In this document: positions 53,434-64,000 of the stretch, in pieces
How positions within the stretch are numbered: the first letter of the stretch is position 1
Layout: each line of letters starts with the position of its first letter
Assembly (NCBI GenBank): GCA_022575985.1
Contig: JAKSXM010000014.1
Span: forward strand, 12,648,001-12,712,000
Source of the DNA: Anagrus nilaparvatae
Lineage: Eukaryota > Arthropoda > Insecta > Hymenoptera > Mymaridae
Direction: 5' to 3'
Length of the DNA: 64,000 nt
Translations under genes and position numbers: made by a program
The notes under the pieces: model-generated
Seen by the model: only the letters and a program-made list of their open reading frames with translations
Database searches by the model: none
What the model was told of the DNA's origin: nothing

Positions 53434-53850
53434 AGTATTTTCATTATTATTAATAGCGCAAAATAGGTATTATATTGCAAAAATAAAGAGATTTTATTGA
53501 ATAAATGAAGTCTTTTAGTAGAGTATAACAGTTAAGATATCGTTTATTTTTATTAAAAAAGTACAAGAAAAACATAAAAAAAGATTATATGAAACCTAGT
53601 TTTAGGTGTATTTTTTCGAAACAAAAATTTTTACACTAACCGCGTTCCAATTGGATGATTTGGTCCGGAGATATTAATTTTCAAGTAAAAAAAACTTTTT
53701 AACCTCCCACGGTGAACGCAGGGGGGTCTGGGTTCCGACCCTTGGAATATTAATTTTTATCATATACCATCAAATGTTGCCAAAAAAATGTAAAAAATAT
53801 GCTGGGGCCGGAAACCATACCTTATATCCTGCAGTAGTCTTTGTACTACT
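53434..53850 (+). repeat. 410-bp dispersed repeat, copy 2
   Basis: Reverse-complement partner of 28752-29165. It begins ATTAGTATTTTCATTATTAT and ends TCCTGCAGTAGTCTTTGTA. It truncates the hAT fragment to its left. Confidence 0.75.
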
Positions 53851-55111
53851 TTAATTCCATGTTTCATTTAAGATAAAATATTATAGACATTAACATTTAA
53901 TAAAAGTGGAAAAGTTCTACATAGATGAAATTGATAACAACATTTTTAATAGAAAAAATGAATTAAGATGTGTTATAAATTATTAGTTATTTTTAGAAAT
54001 TTAAAGTTTGTATGTCTTTGAATTAAATTGGGTTTGATTTATGCCTTGAAAAATAACGAAACCTATTTACAAGTAGTCAAAGGCAAAATAATAACCAACT
54101 TCAAATAACTGCTTGTTTTTTGCATGTATATCAAGATAATTCGTGATTAATAGCTTGAAACGGATTAATTGCATTTTTTCCTACTTTATTTGCCGTTGAG
54201 AAAAAAAAGAAATATTTTTATATTATGCAATAAAACTTTCTAAAGGGAAATAAATTTTTATTAAAAAAAAGACGCAGTTGCTATTTTTATCTTCGTAATA
54301 CCAAATTGAAAATCGTAGTTTCAATTTTGAGAGAATAAAAAACCTAATTTTATTTTGAAAAAGATTTTTAATGTTTTTTTATATTACTTGATTTAACTGT
54401 TTTTCTTGCAGTGATGAATATATGCCTAGAAAGAAAAATTAATCAAATATATTATTCAAAAATTAATGATTAATTCTCCTCAAAATTTATACCCGGGAAT
54501 TTTTAAAGTTGCTAAATTCAAGATAAAAAATTAAAGCATTTCATCTAAGAACCTGATAAAATTAAATAGGATGAGATTTCAATTTAGTAGAAATTCTAAA
54601 TTTTAATGAGGTTTTTTGTTAGATAGAACAACTAAAATTAATTTTTGAACTAAGCAACCTCAAAAATCCCTAGGTATAAATTTCAAATATAAAAAATAAC
54701 ATTTAATTTTTCGAAGATAAGTTTTTTAACAAAGTGATGTATTTTTTAAGCGTAATAGACGTAAAATTGCTTGTTTTTAGATGTTTAACCTGTAATATAT
54801 TATATGAAGGGTGATTGATTAAAATTTATCTTAAAACTAAAGGAATGAGAAGGTTTTAGTTTGAAAACGATTATTAGATTTGAAATTCTATAAAAATTAA
54901 AGCTGTTAAATATCTAGGTGCAAATTTTGTTTAAAATTTAAATTCATAAAGAATACTATTTTCGATATCCAGTAAAACTTCAATAATGCCCCAAATGATT
55001 TGTTTTAAAAATGTCTCAACTATCTGACTATGGAAAATGTTTACTAACTACACATTACAAAAATACAAAGCCTCAAACTAAAATTCCAAATTGAAATAAA
55101 TAGTATATTTA
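53851..55111. other. Gene-free AT-rich stretch
   Basis: No gene, RNA or element end could be supported in this 1.26 kb. Confidence 0.35.
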
Positions 55112-55230
55112 CGGCTCGTGTCCAGAAAAGTAAAAAATGGCTCAAATTGCACGTGAATTACCTTCCGAGGCGAAGCCGAGGATGGTAAACTGCGATTTGG
55201 GACATTCTTTATTTATGGACAAGGGCCGTA
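55112..55230. repeat. Small palindrome, copy 2, with flipped interior
   Basis: Outer arms CGGCTCGTGTCCAGAAAA and TTTATGGACAAGGGCCG enclose CCTTCCGAGGCGAAGCCGAG, the reverse complement of the core at 11140-11160. The next segment (ATTTTTCTGCGACAGTTGCG) is in the same orientation as at 11205. Confidence 0.6.
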
Positions 55231-55289
55231 TAAAATTTTTCTGCGACAGTTGCGAGAAAATTCGTTTTTCTGTACTTTCGTGGCTACTG

Positions 55290-56700
55290 TACAGAAAAAT
55301 TATTTAAAGCCCGCACACTAAAATTAATTGAAGCCCATTTTACTTCTTCCCCTTGTTTGTGACATTTTTACTCCTCTTTATCGATTACCAAACGTTCTTG
55401 AAAATTTACTTCTACAAACATGTTCTATGTGAAAAAATTATATAATCAAAATGTTCTGTTTTAACAGTAAAAAAGCATAAAAAACAGGGAGGAATAGGTT
55501 TAAAATGTAGTTACACCTTCTATATTACCTCACTTACCCCCATATACTGTTTTAATACAAAAATAGTTTCTTTTTGTTCAAGTAAAAATCAATGGTGTAA
55601 AATAAATTTATTTTAGAAATTACTTAAATACCATTAAGTATGTTAATAGTTTTAAATAATTTTAAATTTAATTTTAAGTAATTACCACCTCTTAAATAAA
55701 AAAGAAACAAAAGAAACTTGAATACAAAAAAATTGCATAGAGAACATATTAGCTCTCAAAACTAAATTATTTAAGCCCCTAAAAAAAAATTATATTAATT
55801 ACCATTTCCCTCCCTTTTATTTATTACATTTCTAACACCCTTGATTAATTAACCCCTTGGGATCCTTCTCTTATTAACATGTGAAAAAAAAACTATTTTC
55901 TTTTTTACCTCTGAATAAAAAAAATTTTACTTAATTTTGTTAACTCTTAAAATGTGACTATAAATTTTAAATTTATGTAGGCTGCGTCTATTTATCCAGA
56001 AACTCATAAATAATCTAAAAATTCTAAAATATTATTTTTATGATTTAATTGATAATAATTATATAAATAAACTAAATTATAATAATTGATAATTTAGTTT
56101 TTAAAAATTAAATTTAAATCTTGTAAAATATTTTTAAAAGTTTTTTTCGTAAAAATTTTAAATATTCCGTGCAGAGTGCCATAAACCAAATCAATACAAA
56201 ACCTAATATAATTATTTTAAGTAAAAATTTTCAAGTGAATAATCTATTTACTGGGGAATTTTAAATCTTTGCACATTATTATAAATATAAATTGATTTTA
56301 AACAATTTCAAATAATATAATATGGAACTAACTTTCTAAACGCCTATTATTAACTTTGAACATGTTCAGGAGGGTTCGGGGTAAAAAATTGACGTTTTTA
56401 GGTTAGCCGGGGGGTTAAGGGTATTAATTATAATTTAATATAAGGACTTAGAATACTTTAGGTTTATGGATTTAGGATAATTCTAATTTAGATTTATTAT
56501 AATTTCGGTTCTAGGAATTAATTAGTGAGTATATGTTAAAACTGTTATAAATGTTTATGTTACGTGCTCGCTGTTTTCGTTAACACACAAACCAGAAATA
56601 AATTTTTTATTTATAGTAAAGTCCCTAAATTGAAATTAATTTATTGTAGTCTGCTTGTGTTAAGTGTCTCCAAATACTCTTTCCTATAAAGATGTTCTAA
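55290..56700. repeat. Decayed minisatellite-family copies (locus 5 cluster)
   Basis: Three degraded copies are seen: AAGCCC-rich units ending ACAAACATGTTCTATG (55290-55435); CTAAATTATTTAAGCCCCTAA to TTAACATGTG (55750-55890); and, in the other orientation, GAACATGTTCAGGAGGG followed by GGACTTAGAATACTTTAGG (56350-56520). Non-coding. Confidence 0.45.
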
Positions 56701-57599
56701 ATATTTCAAAATGTTTAATATAGGTATGGGACTGAAATGAAAACATATAATTTTAATCGTCTATTTTATTGAAAAAGTATTTTAAATTATTATGAATGTT
56801 TTTCAAACAATGCTTTATACGGCCATCAAATATTAAAATATATCTCTAAATGAATTAATTTTTACACTTTTAAAGTTTCTTGTACACAGAAAAACCCAAA
56901 TACTCGCTGCGGTGATCGGGCCTCCGCTGCGAACACAAATTTAGACGCCGCTGTGATGAATTTTTTTTGCTTCTTTCACACTTCGCGAGCGCTGCTGTTG
57001 TAATTTACAACTACTGCCGAGAATAATTTTAAAGCGGCTGTAGTGTTTTTTTCGGTATTTGTAGAAGTATTTTTTTTTTAGTTATTATTTTTTTGGAGTT
57101 TGTAACTATAAAATTTTATTTTAACATCAGTTTTTAACATATGGGCGATTATTTCTCAACCCGGCCACCCCCCTCTGTCCAAAAATGGTGGCAACTTAAA
57201 AAGATTTTGGTTTTCTCAAATTGACTGGAAAAGGGTCTAGTTTTTTATTCTCATTGGCCTTTTCAACTCTGTAAATCTACTGTGCCCATTTTAGGCACTG
57301 GGCGGCAACAGGTCGACATTTTAGAAACAGAAAAATTGAAATGAAAGTAGATTAAGGGTAAGTTTTTTGAAATTTTTTACTCTTAAAAGTTGTAATTTAT
57401 TAAAACAAAGAAAATGAGACCACTTGCGTGGTAATTGGTTGATTTCTTAAAAAGTTTTGTGAGTGCTATGTAGTTTTTAAAAATGGGTAAAAAACGGCTA
57501 CTTTGACTGATGATATCTCTGAACCTACATATCTAAAATAAAAAAGTTTTAGTGCAAAATGGTAGTCTTTTGATACATAATAACTGTGCCAAACATCAA
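56701..57599. other. Gene-free stretch with CGCTG-rich patch
   Basis: At 56890-57050 CGCTG or GCTGC occurs about seven times in an otherwise AT-rich region, followed by a CCGGCCACCCCCCTC block near 57160. I see no gene. Confidence 0.3.
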
Positions 57600-58270
57600 G
57601 GGATTTGATTGAGTAATTTCGGATTTAGCAATTTTCGGGTATTCATTCTCTTAAAAAAATGGGTCAAAATTTGTCTCAGAATTACCCTTAAAATTGCTAA
57701 ATCCGAAACCATCCGAAATCCCAAAAAAAGGAACTTTCCACATTACCCGAGGGTTTTAGAGGTTGAGAAAAATGTTTTTATGAATGAAAATTTTCTTTTT
57801 TTCACTACAGAATATTTTCCGATTTTAAAATAATTTTTCATTAATAAAAACGTTTTTCTCAACCTTGAAAACCTCCAGGTAATGTGGAAAGTTTCTTTTT
57901 TCATATTTTTTGTCCGCCATCTTGGAAAATGAAAAATAGTTAAAGGTGAAAATTTTACCTTCAGGGTTTCAGCCTTTCCCCAAACATTTCGTTTTCATCC
58001 CGAAGGTTTTCCAGTAGACGACAGAAATCTTTTTGGGTCAATATATAATATACCTATGATTAGCAACATAGTTTATTATTATGGTTAAATATGGTTCAAC
58101 CATATCGTTTATCATATGCCAAATCATTATGGTAAATATTTTTAAACTGCCTTAGCCTAATTTTTAACATGTATTTGCAAAATAAGGTAATTTTAATTTA
58201 TTTTATTCAGGGAGTCGGACTCTCTAAATCAGAGAGTCGGACTACGTGGTTATTTTTGTTAGAGATTATT
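57600..58270. repeat. Nested palindromes related to 8243-8675
   Basis: TTTCGGATTTAGCAATTTT (57617) pairs with AAAATTGCTAAATCCGAAA near 57691. GAACTTTCCACATTACCCG (57730) pairs with AGGTAATGTGGAAAGTTTC near 57880. The outer part matches 8330-8530 (TCAACCTTGAAAAC, CATCTTGGAAAAT), and the tail GGTTATTTTTGTTAGAG matches 8655. The open frame 57609-57833 is a by-product. Confidence 0.6.
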
Positions 58271-58820
58271 AATACTTTTGATTTCTTTTGTTCTTTTTCG
58301 TACTCTTTTATTTTCACCAGTGGTTTCTTGCCGCAGCAAATGTGTTAATATAGCCTGAATTATCTCTCCACTATTTTCCGATGCCATGTTTTGAAATATT
58401 GTTAGTAAATTGAATTACCTCAGATGCAGATTGAGTATGAATTTTTAATTCATTAAATGTATGACCACAAAAATATTTATATTTGATTCTCCCAAATTTT
58501 TTAAAAATTAGCGTACAAATAGGAATTACCATTTGAGGCTTGCATTTCTTTAAAAACTTTAACTAATGTAAACATATAGACATAATTAGAATCATTTTTT
58601 TAATAAATAAATAATCGCATGTTTAAAATAAAAATATTCCTAAATATTCATACTTCAGAAAATTTTTATTATTCATTGATTAAATACAATTTTTTAAGTT
58701 TTTTTGTTTAACCTTCATTTGAACTTGAGAAAGCTACGATGAATAAATCTAACATTTGCACATTGCAGCCCCATGCCGCCTATTTTGCTGTATTTCGCGG
58801 AAGTCGATTGATACCCACTA
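58271..58820. other. Gene-free stretch
   Basis: No gene or repeat is supported. Confidence 0.35.
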
Positions 58821-60745
58821 ACCTTAAAGTATACAATATCAGGCTGAAAAGTATAACCAACGTACAACCAACGTAATCAAGCGTTCTCTATACTTTAAAA
58901 AGTGTAACAGAATTTTTTTCAACTATTAAAAGTAAAAATAACGCTTATTTTACTTTTGACTAGGATGAACAGAGGTATAGTGAAACGCTTAAGATAGGTG
59001 CTTATTTTTTTCGTTATTAAAATAAATCTAATTGATCTTACTTATTAAAAACTGTAAATTTAAAAATGTTATCCATTCTATTAAGTAAAAAAAAAAAAAA
59101 AAATTGCCTGTATTTAATGTAAAAAATACTTTTTTAAATAATTTTTGAAGCAACGGAAAAAAACTGAATAAAAGAACACTTCTGCCAGTAAGCGAACAGG
59201 GTTTTGCCCTAATCGAAACAGGATTGAAAAATGCCTTTTTATTTTTAAATTTTTATTATCATGAACAGAAAAATAAACAAATGAAAAAATAAAATTTATT
59301 AAATAATTTTTTTATATTAATAAACATTTTGTTTTAAGATTACTTTTAATTACAATCTAATATTAGGTGTTTAAAGCTTTTTTCAAATTAGCATTTGTAT
59401 TTTTATTAACTAGCTTAAAGTATCTTACACACAAATTTTTTTATAATTAATGAACACATAAAAACAAAAGTTAAGCTATTCTTTTTTTCTTTTAGATAAA
59501 AATATACAAAGAACGCTCTTTACAAAACTGTTCTATTTTACGCGTATGATCTGAATTTTCAAGTTTATGCAAGAACACTAATATTTATTTTAAAAAAAAA
59601 TTAAGAAATTTAATAAATAAAAAAGGGAAAATTAACAATACTGTTAGTCAATTTTACAAAAAAAATTAAAAAAAAATTTTTTAATTATCAATAAAGCCTA
59701 TTAGTGCTAAAGTTCCATAAGACAAAATTTACTAAAAATAGCTTGTAAAAAAGCTTTTTTAGAACTGAGTGACAATTAACTGTATTTATAATTTAAATAA
59801 TTTATAATAATAATTGTTAAATAGATGATTTGTAACTAAAAATGTTGAAAGAAATCAAAAATTTTTTCATCATAATATTTTTCAAATTTATTTAAAAAAA
59901 AAATGCATTTTTAAATATTGTTCCGTTATTGGCGGTGTTCTTAATAAGGACAGATCACCCTAGTGTAACATAGTCTTGTGTGTACTTTTATAAGTATAAA
60001 AAAGCTCGTTTACACTTTTAAAAGCAAAAATTAAGATTATTTACACTATTAAAAGAGAAAATAAACTTGCTTCTACTTTTAAAAGTATAAATAAGAGTTT
60101 TATATACTTTAAAAAAAAAAATGCGGCACAGTGATTTAGAAAAAAAAACGGAAATAAGTTTGCTTTGATCGAGTTTCCATCCAATTTTAATGCGGGTTGG
60201 CTTGTTTTACTCCTAAAGACCTGTATTTTATGAAAAGTACAAGAAAATTTTTTCCCACTTGTTTTTCACCCTTATTTCGGGAAATATCCATAAAAAACCC
60301 AAAAATTATACTTAAGTGAAAAAATTAATGGGCTTATAAAATTTGGTTTTTTTAAAATCTTGCATAATTAACTTTAAGGGTAGTTTTTGGGGATTTAGGG
60401 GTATTTTTTTTAAATATAAGTTTATTGTTTTCCAATCAAATTTAAGTATACATATAATTTTTTAAAGTCTAGAAAATTTTTTAACTAAATTGTAATTTTT
60501 AGGTTTTTCGTGTGTTTTTCTAAAGAAAGGGTGAATTTTTATTTGTGGAAAAATTTTTTTTTATACTTATCGTAAAATATAGGTCTTAAGGAGTAAAATA
60601 AGCCAACCCGCATTAAAGTTGGATGGAAACTCGATCAAAGCAAACTTAATTCCGCGTTTTTTTTCCAGATCATTGTGCGCGGCCTTGCGTTCGAAAAAAT
60701 ATCGGTATCGCATCAAACTCCATGAGACCTTACAATAACAGGTAC
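58821..60745 (-). repeat. ACTTTTAAAAGTA family, long copy (inverted relative to 26371)
   Basis: AGTATACAATATCAGGCTGA at the left and CGAAAAAATAT-GGTATCGCATCAAACTCCATGAG at the right are the reverse complements of the two ends of the 230-bp copy at 26371-26600. Several ACTTTTAAAAG motifs lie at 58925 and 60015-60085. The 1.9-kb copy has AT-rich filler and an inserted fold-back element. Confidence 0.5.
60125..60690. repeat. Fold-back element inside the previous repeat
   Basis: TTTGCTTTGATCGAGTTTCC (60166) pairs with GGAAACTCGATCAAAGCAAA (60627). The arms extend through ATGCGGGTTGGCTT and include the outer GGCACAGTGAT and ATCATTGTGCGC. About 90-bp arms with a 380-bp spacer. Non-coding. Confidence 0.65.
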
Positions 60746-61152
60746 GTATCCAGGGTTGGGGCCAAGGAGGCCTTCGTTTGTATTTTTCTTTTTAATTCTT
60801 TTACCAACTTAAATTTCAAGTTTTTATTTTTATTTTACTACTTAACGGCCTTTATTTAACCATAAAAGTAACATTATATTATTATATTTAAAAAATTCAT
60901 ATGTAAATAATTCTGTTAAATTTTATATTCATTAGTACACACAAAAAAAAGAGAGGCTCAGACCTGGTTGGTTTACTTGGGTTTACTCACGAAACTCAAT
61001 GCTTCTATTCCACTAACGACTTTTTGCTGCATGCCTCTTTATTTTATGAACAAAAAAATGCTTGCGCGCGCACACGTCTGCTTTATATATAAGTTCTAGT
61101 AATCAATCGGAATTAATCTCTTTTGATAATTTTTAAAAATTATTAATCAAAA
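60746..61152. other. Gene-free stretch
   Basis: No supportable gene or repeat; a short GCGCGCGCACACG tract lies near 61065. Confidence 0.3.
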
Positions 61153-62052
61153 CTGGTGCAAAAAACATCGATGAATAAGCGCTCATTTTCATCGCTAAAT
61201 CATCGCTAAATCAGCGCTTATTTAGTGCAAAAAAAATAACTTTTTTTTTCAAAAAAATTTTTTTTTTAAATTTTTTAAAAATTTTTTGAGGGGAGGGTGG
61301 GGGAGTTATTATGAACCGGTGGACCCGTATCGAATAATGTTTTCGAAAAAATTCCAAATTTTTAAAAGTAGAGGAAAAAAATAGCTTAAGACTGTTTGGG
61401 GGGGTTTTCAGGTTTGCCGAACTAGAATTTTTAAATTAAATTTTGAAATTCAAATTTTCTGACCCGAAATTGGCCCATTTTTTTCGAAAAAACGCCAAAT
61501 TTTTTTAAAATGAAAAATTAATAGTTGAAGACTGTTTCGGGGGTTTTTAGGTGTGCTGAACTACAATTTTAAACATACATTTTGAAATTCAAATTTTTTG
61601 ACCCGAAATTGGCCAATTATTTTTCCAAAAAATACTAAATTTTTTTAAAATGAAAAAATAATAGTTGAAGACTGTTTCTGGGGGTTTCCAGGTGTGCTGA
61701 ACTTAAATTTCAAGATTTGAGTAAAAAATTCTAGCTCATCACACCTAAAAACCACCAAAACAGTCTTCAACTATTATTTTTTCATTTTTAAAAATTTTGG
61801 TATTTTTTCGAAAAAAATGGGCCAATTTCGGGTCAGAAAATTTGAATTTCAAAATTTAAGTTGAAAATTCTTGCTCATCCCTCCCCTCAAAATATTTTAA
61901 AAAATTAAAAAAAAAATTTTTTTTGAAAAACAAAATATTTTAAGTTTTTAATAAAATCTAATCTAATTTTTTTTGCACTAAATAAGCGCTGATTTAGCGA
62001 TGAAAATAAGCGCTGAAAATAAGCGCTTATTCATCGATGTTTTTTGCACCAG
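61153..62052. mobile_element. 900-bp inverted-repeat element with AAGCGCT ends
   Basis: CTGGTGCAAAAAACATCGAT (61153) and ATCGATGTTTTTTGCACCAG (to 62052) are perfect 20-bp inverted ends; pairing continues for about 75 bp through repeated AATAAGCGCT and ATCGCTAAAT motifs. Inside are about three tandem 148-bp units (GACCCGAAATTGGCC, TTGAAGACTGTTTC, GGTGTGCTGAACT) and one inverted unit near 61740-61870. No transposase. Confidence 0.8.
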
Positions 62053-62631
62053 GGAATTTATGCTTGTTAATTTCAAAATTATTCGTACTTTAATATATTG
62101 CTAAAAAATCTTATGTAGTAGTGCATTACAAAAAATAATAAAATATTAATCTTAATATTTCTTGTTAGGTTATATTTTTATTGTAAAATTTTCAATTTCT
62201 TCCGTGCTGATATAGCCCAGAAATCAGGACATCTACGACACACGTGTTTGGACTAAGGCTCCCTCCTTTTTTTTATGTGTATTTATTACATTTATTTCTT
62301 GTTCATTATCAAAAAAATTTAATTTTATTATTTTTGGAAAAATTGTAAAATTTTTATTATAATCTTGACGAAACGAATAATAACAAAAATGTTTTGAAAG
62401 TTTCATAAAATCTAATATTATTAATAACGAGAATTCTAATGCTGAGATTTTAGAATTAAATTTGAATTAATCATTTATCTTGTCGTTTGATAGATCATTT
62501 GATGACGAAAAAGCTTGCCTTCAAACGGATTCATTGTATTTGCTACAATTAGTGATCGCGATTAAAAAAAAATTAGCGATAATTTAAAATTAAAAATAAT
62601 TTCATCGATTATTTTGCCAAGTGAATTATTT
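62053..62631. other. Gene-free stretch
   Basis: No supportable gene or repeat. Confidence 0.35.
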
Positions 62632-64000
62632 AGCTATCCTCTATCAGGACAAAAAAAGCATAAACGTAAATTTTAACCCAGCTGGATTAAAACGTGGAGT
62701 TGGGTTCCATATACGAAAAATGAGATGTTTACTGCAAAATTTGCTTTCTTTTTAATGAAGTGAATCTTAATGGAGATAGGAAAGCTTCTCATGGAAAACC
62801 AGGCGCTCTCACTAATTCTTCATTTAGAAGCTGGAATAAAGCTACACAAAAATTTGCTGAATATCGCCAATCTTACATTCATAAAAAGTTTAACATGATT
62901 GCAGAATTATTTTATGACGTTGCTACTGGAAAAATAAACGACGTTGCTACGCAAATAAGTAAAAACAGAGAAAAAAAAATACATGAGAATCAAGCCGCCC
63001 TTATGCCAATTATAGAATCAATTCTATTTTGTGGTAAAAACGAATTAACATTGAGAGGGGATAAGGATCCTGGAATATTTACGTTAGAGAAACCAAAAGT
63101 CAAGGATGAAAAATTTCGTGCGATTTTACGATTTCGTATAAAAAGCGGCGACTTTATTTAAAAACAGAACATTTGTAAAAAAACACGAGTTATTTAAGTC
63201 CTACTAAATGAAATTATAGACTTAAGTGCAAAATCTGTACTTGAACGTTTTGTAAAGCAAATTAAAAGCGCTAATTGTTTTGCAATTTTAGTAGATGGAA
63301 AGAATGATATATTAAATGTGGAGCAAATGTCCTTAAGCGCCAGATATTTTATTTTTGATGATGAAGAAAAATCTATGTTTTAAGAAGATTTTTTGGGTCT
63401 TTCAGCACTTTACGGCCTTGTACAGAAAATATATCAAAGGTTCTGCTTGAGAAACTTGAAGAAATTTGTTTGGACATGGGAAAGTGTGTTGGTCAGGGAT
63501 TTGATAGAGCTCCTAATATAGCTGGTTATTTATCAGGAGCATGTGTTCGAATAAAAAAAAAATACCCAAAAACTTTAAAAATTCATTGCGCTAGCCATCG
63601 CTTAAATCTCGCTATACGATTTCTGTAGCAATGTTAAAAAATGCACTCGAAAATTTTGAGATGATAACAAAATTATTCAAAAAAAATTGATACGTTGCAT
63701 TCGTTATAAAAGGTACGATTAAATTATATACACCTGAAAAAACAAAAAAACGACTCATTGGTTATTGCCGCACAAAATGTATAGAGCTTTATTTCTGTTT
63801 GAAGTTATTCGTGAAATATTTTGAATATCCATTAGCCCTTCAAGAGATTTAGGAACATAAAAAGCTTCTACCTATCTAACAGTGATTGAAAAAAGTGAGT
63901 TTATTGTTTAAAAAGGGAAATTAATTTAAATTTAAATTTAAATTTTTACCTATTTTCCGTCTAGCGACTTCGTTATTTGTCATTTACGACATGTTTCGGA
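62632..64000 (+). pseudogene. ZMYM1/DUF4371-type hAT transposase remnant, runs off the window
   Basis: Order of motifs: KTWSWVPYTKNEMFTAKF (TTF-type zinc-finger segment near 62690, with its Cys residues mostly lost), a stop, then SSFRSWNKATQKFAEYRQSY and IIESILFCGKNELTLRGDKD (62820-63063), the DUF4371 hallmark. Next, NEIIDLSAKSVLERFVKQIK and AILVDGKNDILNVEQMSLSA (63218-63345) cover the first catalytic Asp region, with stop at 63380. Then CVGQGFDRAPNIAGYLSG (second Asp region) and KIHCASHRLNLAI (63490-63615), the hAT Cys-His motif. Degraded matches continue to about 63870. At least four stops or frameshifts. The dimerisation end is not seen. Such proteins are transposases or, when intact, domesticated zinc-finger genes; this copy is dead. 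Confidence 0.75.

Noticed and set aside
1..64000. Integrated viral or wasp-virus segment
   Set aside because: No viral structural, replication or virulence-type gene was recognised; all polymerase and integrase remnants fit retrotransposons.

Overview
The window looks like a piece of an AT-rich, intron-bearing animal genome, most likely an insect. Hymenoptera is only a guess. The evidence is one spliced tetraspanin exon (28218-28660), an arthropod-type mix of decayed transposons, long A/T runs, and no bacterial operon or ribosome-binding-site organisation. Almost every recognisable coding segment belongs to a mobile element, and most are broken.

Layout. 1-2.7 kb: a decayed TTGACAGCT tandem repeat, a fold-back repeat and the GIY-YIG end of a Penelope-like element. 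2.68-5.84 kb: a nearly complete hAT transposon with an uninterrupted 712-residue transposase, the best gene in the window. 7.2-14 kb: fold-back repeats, a TTAA-flanked non-autonomous element, two copies of a 350-bp repeat and a TA-flanked element. 14.5-16.7 kb: the 3' end of an R1/I-like LINE, then a BEL/Pao pol remnant. 17.4-21.7 kb: a repeat with AGGCACGATCAC ends, split by a LINE that is itself split by an 825-bp solo LTR. 22.3-26.3 kb: a second LINE bounded by two 268-bp, about 99% identical direct repeats. 26.4-29.2 kb: an inverted-repeat element carrying a tRNA-like sequence, then the host tetraspanin exon.

30.9-34.4 kb: fold-backs and a 1.24-kb decayed hAT with a perfect 8-bp target duplication and a paralogous empty site at 41.18 kb. 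35.2-39.8 kb: a satellite domain with nested LINEs. It includes a regular higher-order array in which each large unit is about 121 bp plus n copies of a 41-bp unit (n = 5, 2, 6, 3). 44.8-49.5 kb: a Helitron with an HUH Rep exon, an apparent intron carrying an inverted-repeat element, and a broken Pif1-type helicase. 49.9-52.3 kb: a 2.4-kb palindrome with a TTAA-flanked insertion in one arm only. 52.3-64 kb: another hAT 5' end, more dispersed repeats and fold-backs, and a decayed ZMYM/DUF4371-type hAT transposase running off the end.

The most informative structure is the nesting, which gives a relative history: satellite, then LINE A, then LINE B; terminal-repeat element, then LINE 1, then solo LTR; minisatellite, then hAT; palindrome, then TTAA element. 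Several insertions can be checked inside the window because an uninterrupted relative of the target is also present. I found no CRISPR array, rRNA gene or prokaryotic feature. All family names come from motifs I could read. None was checked by database search.
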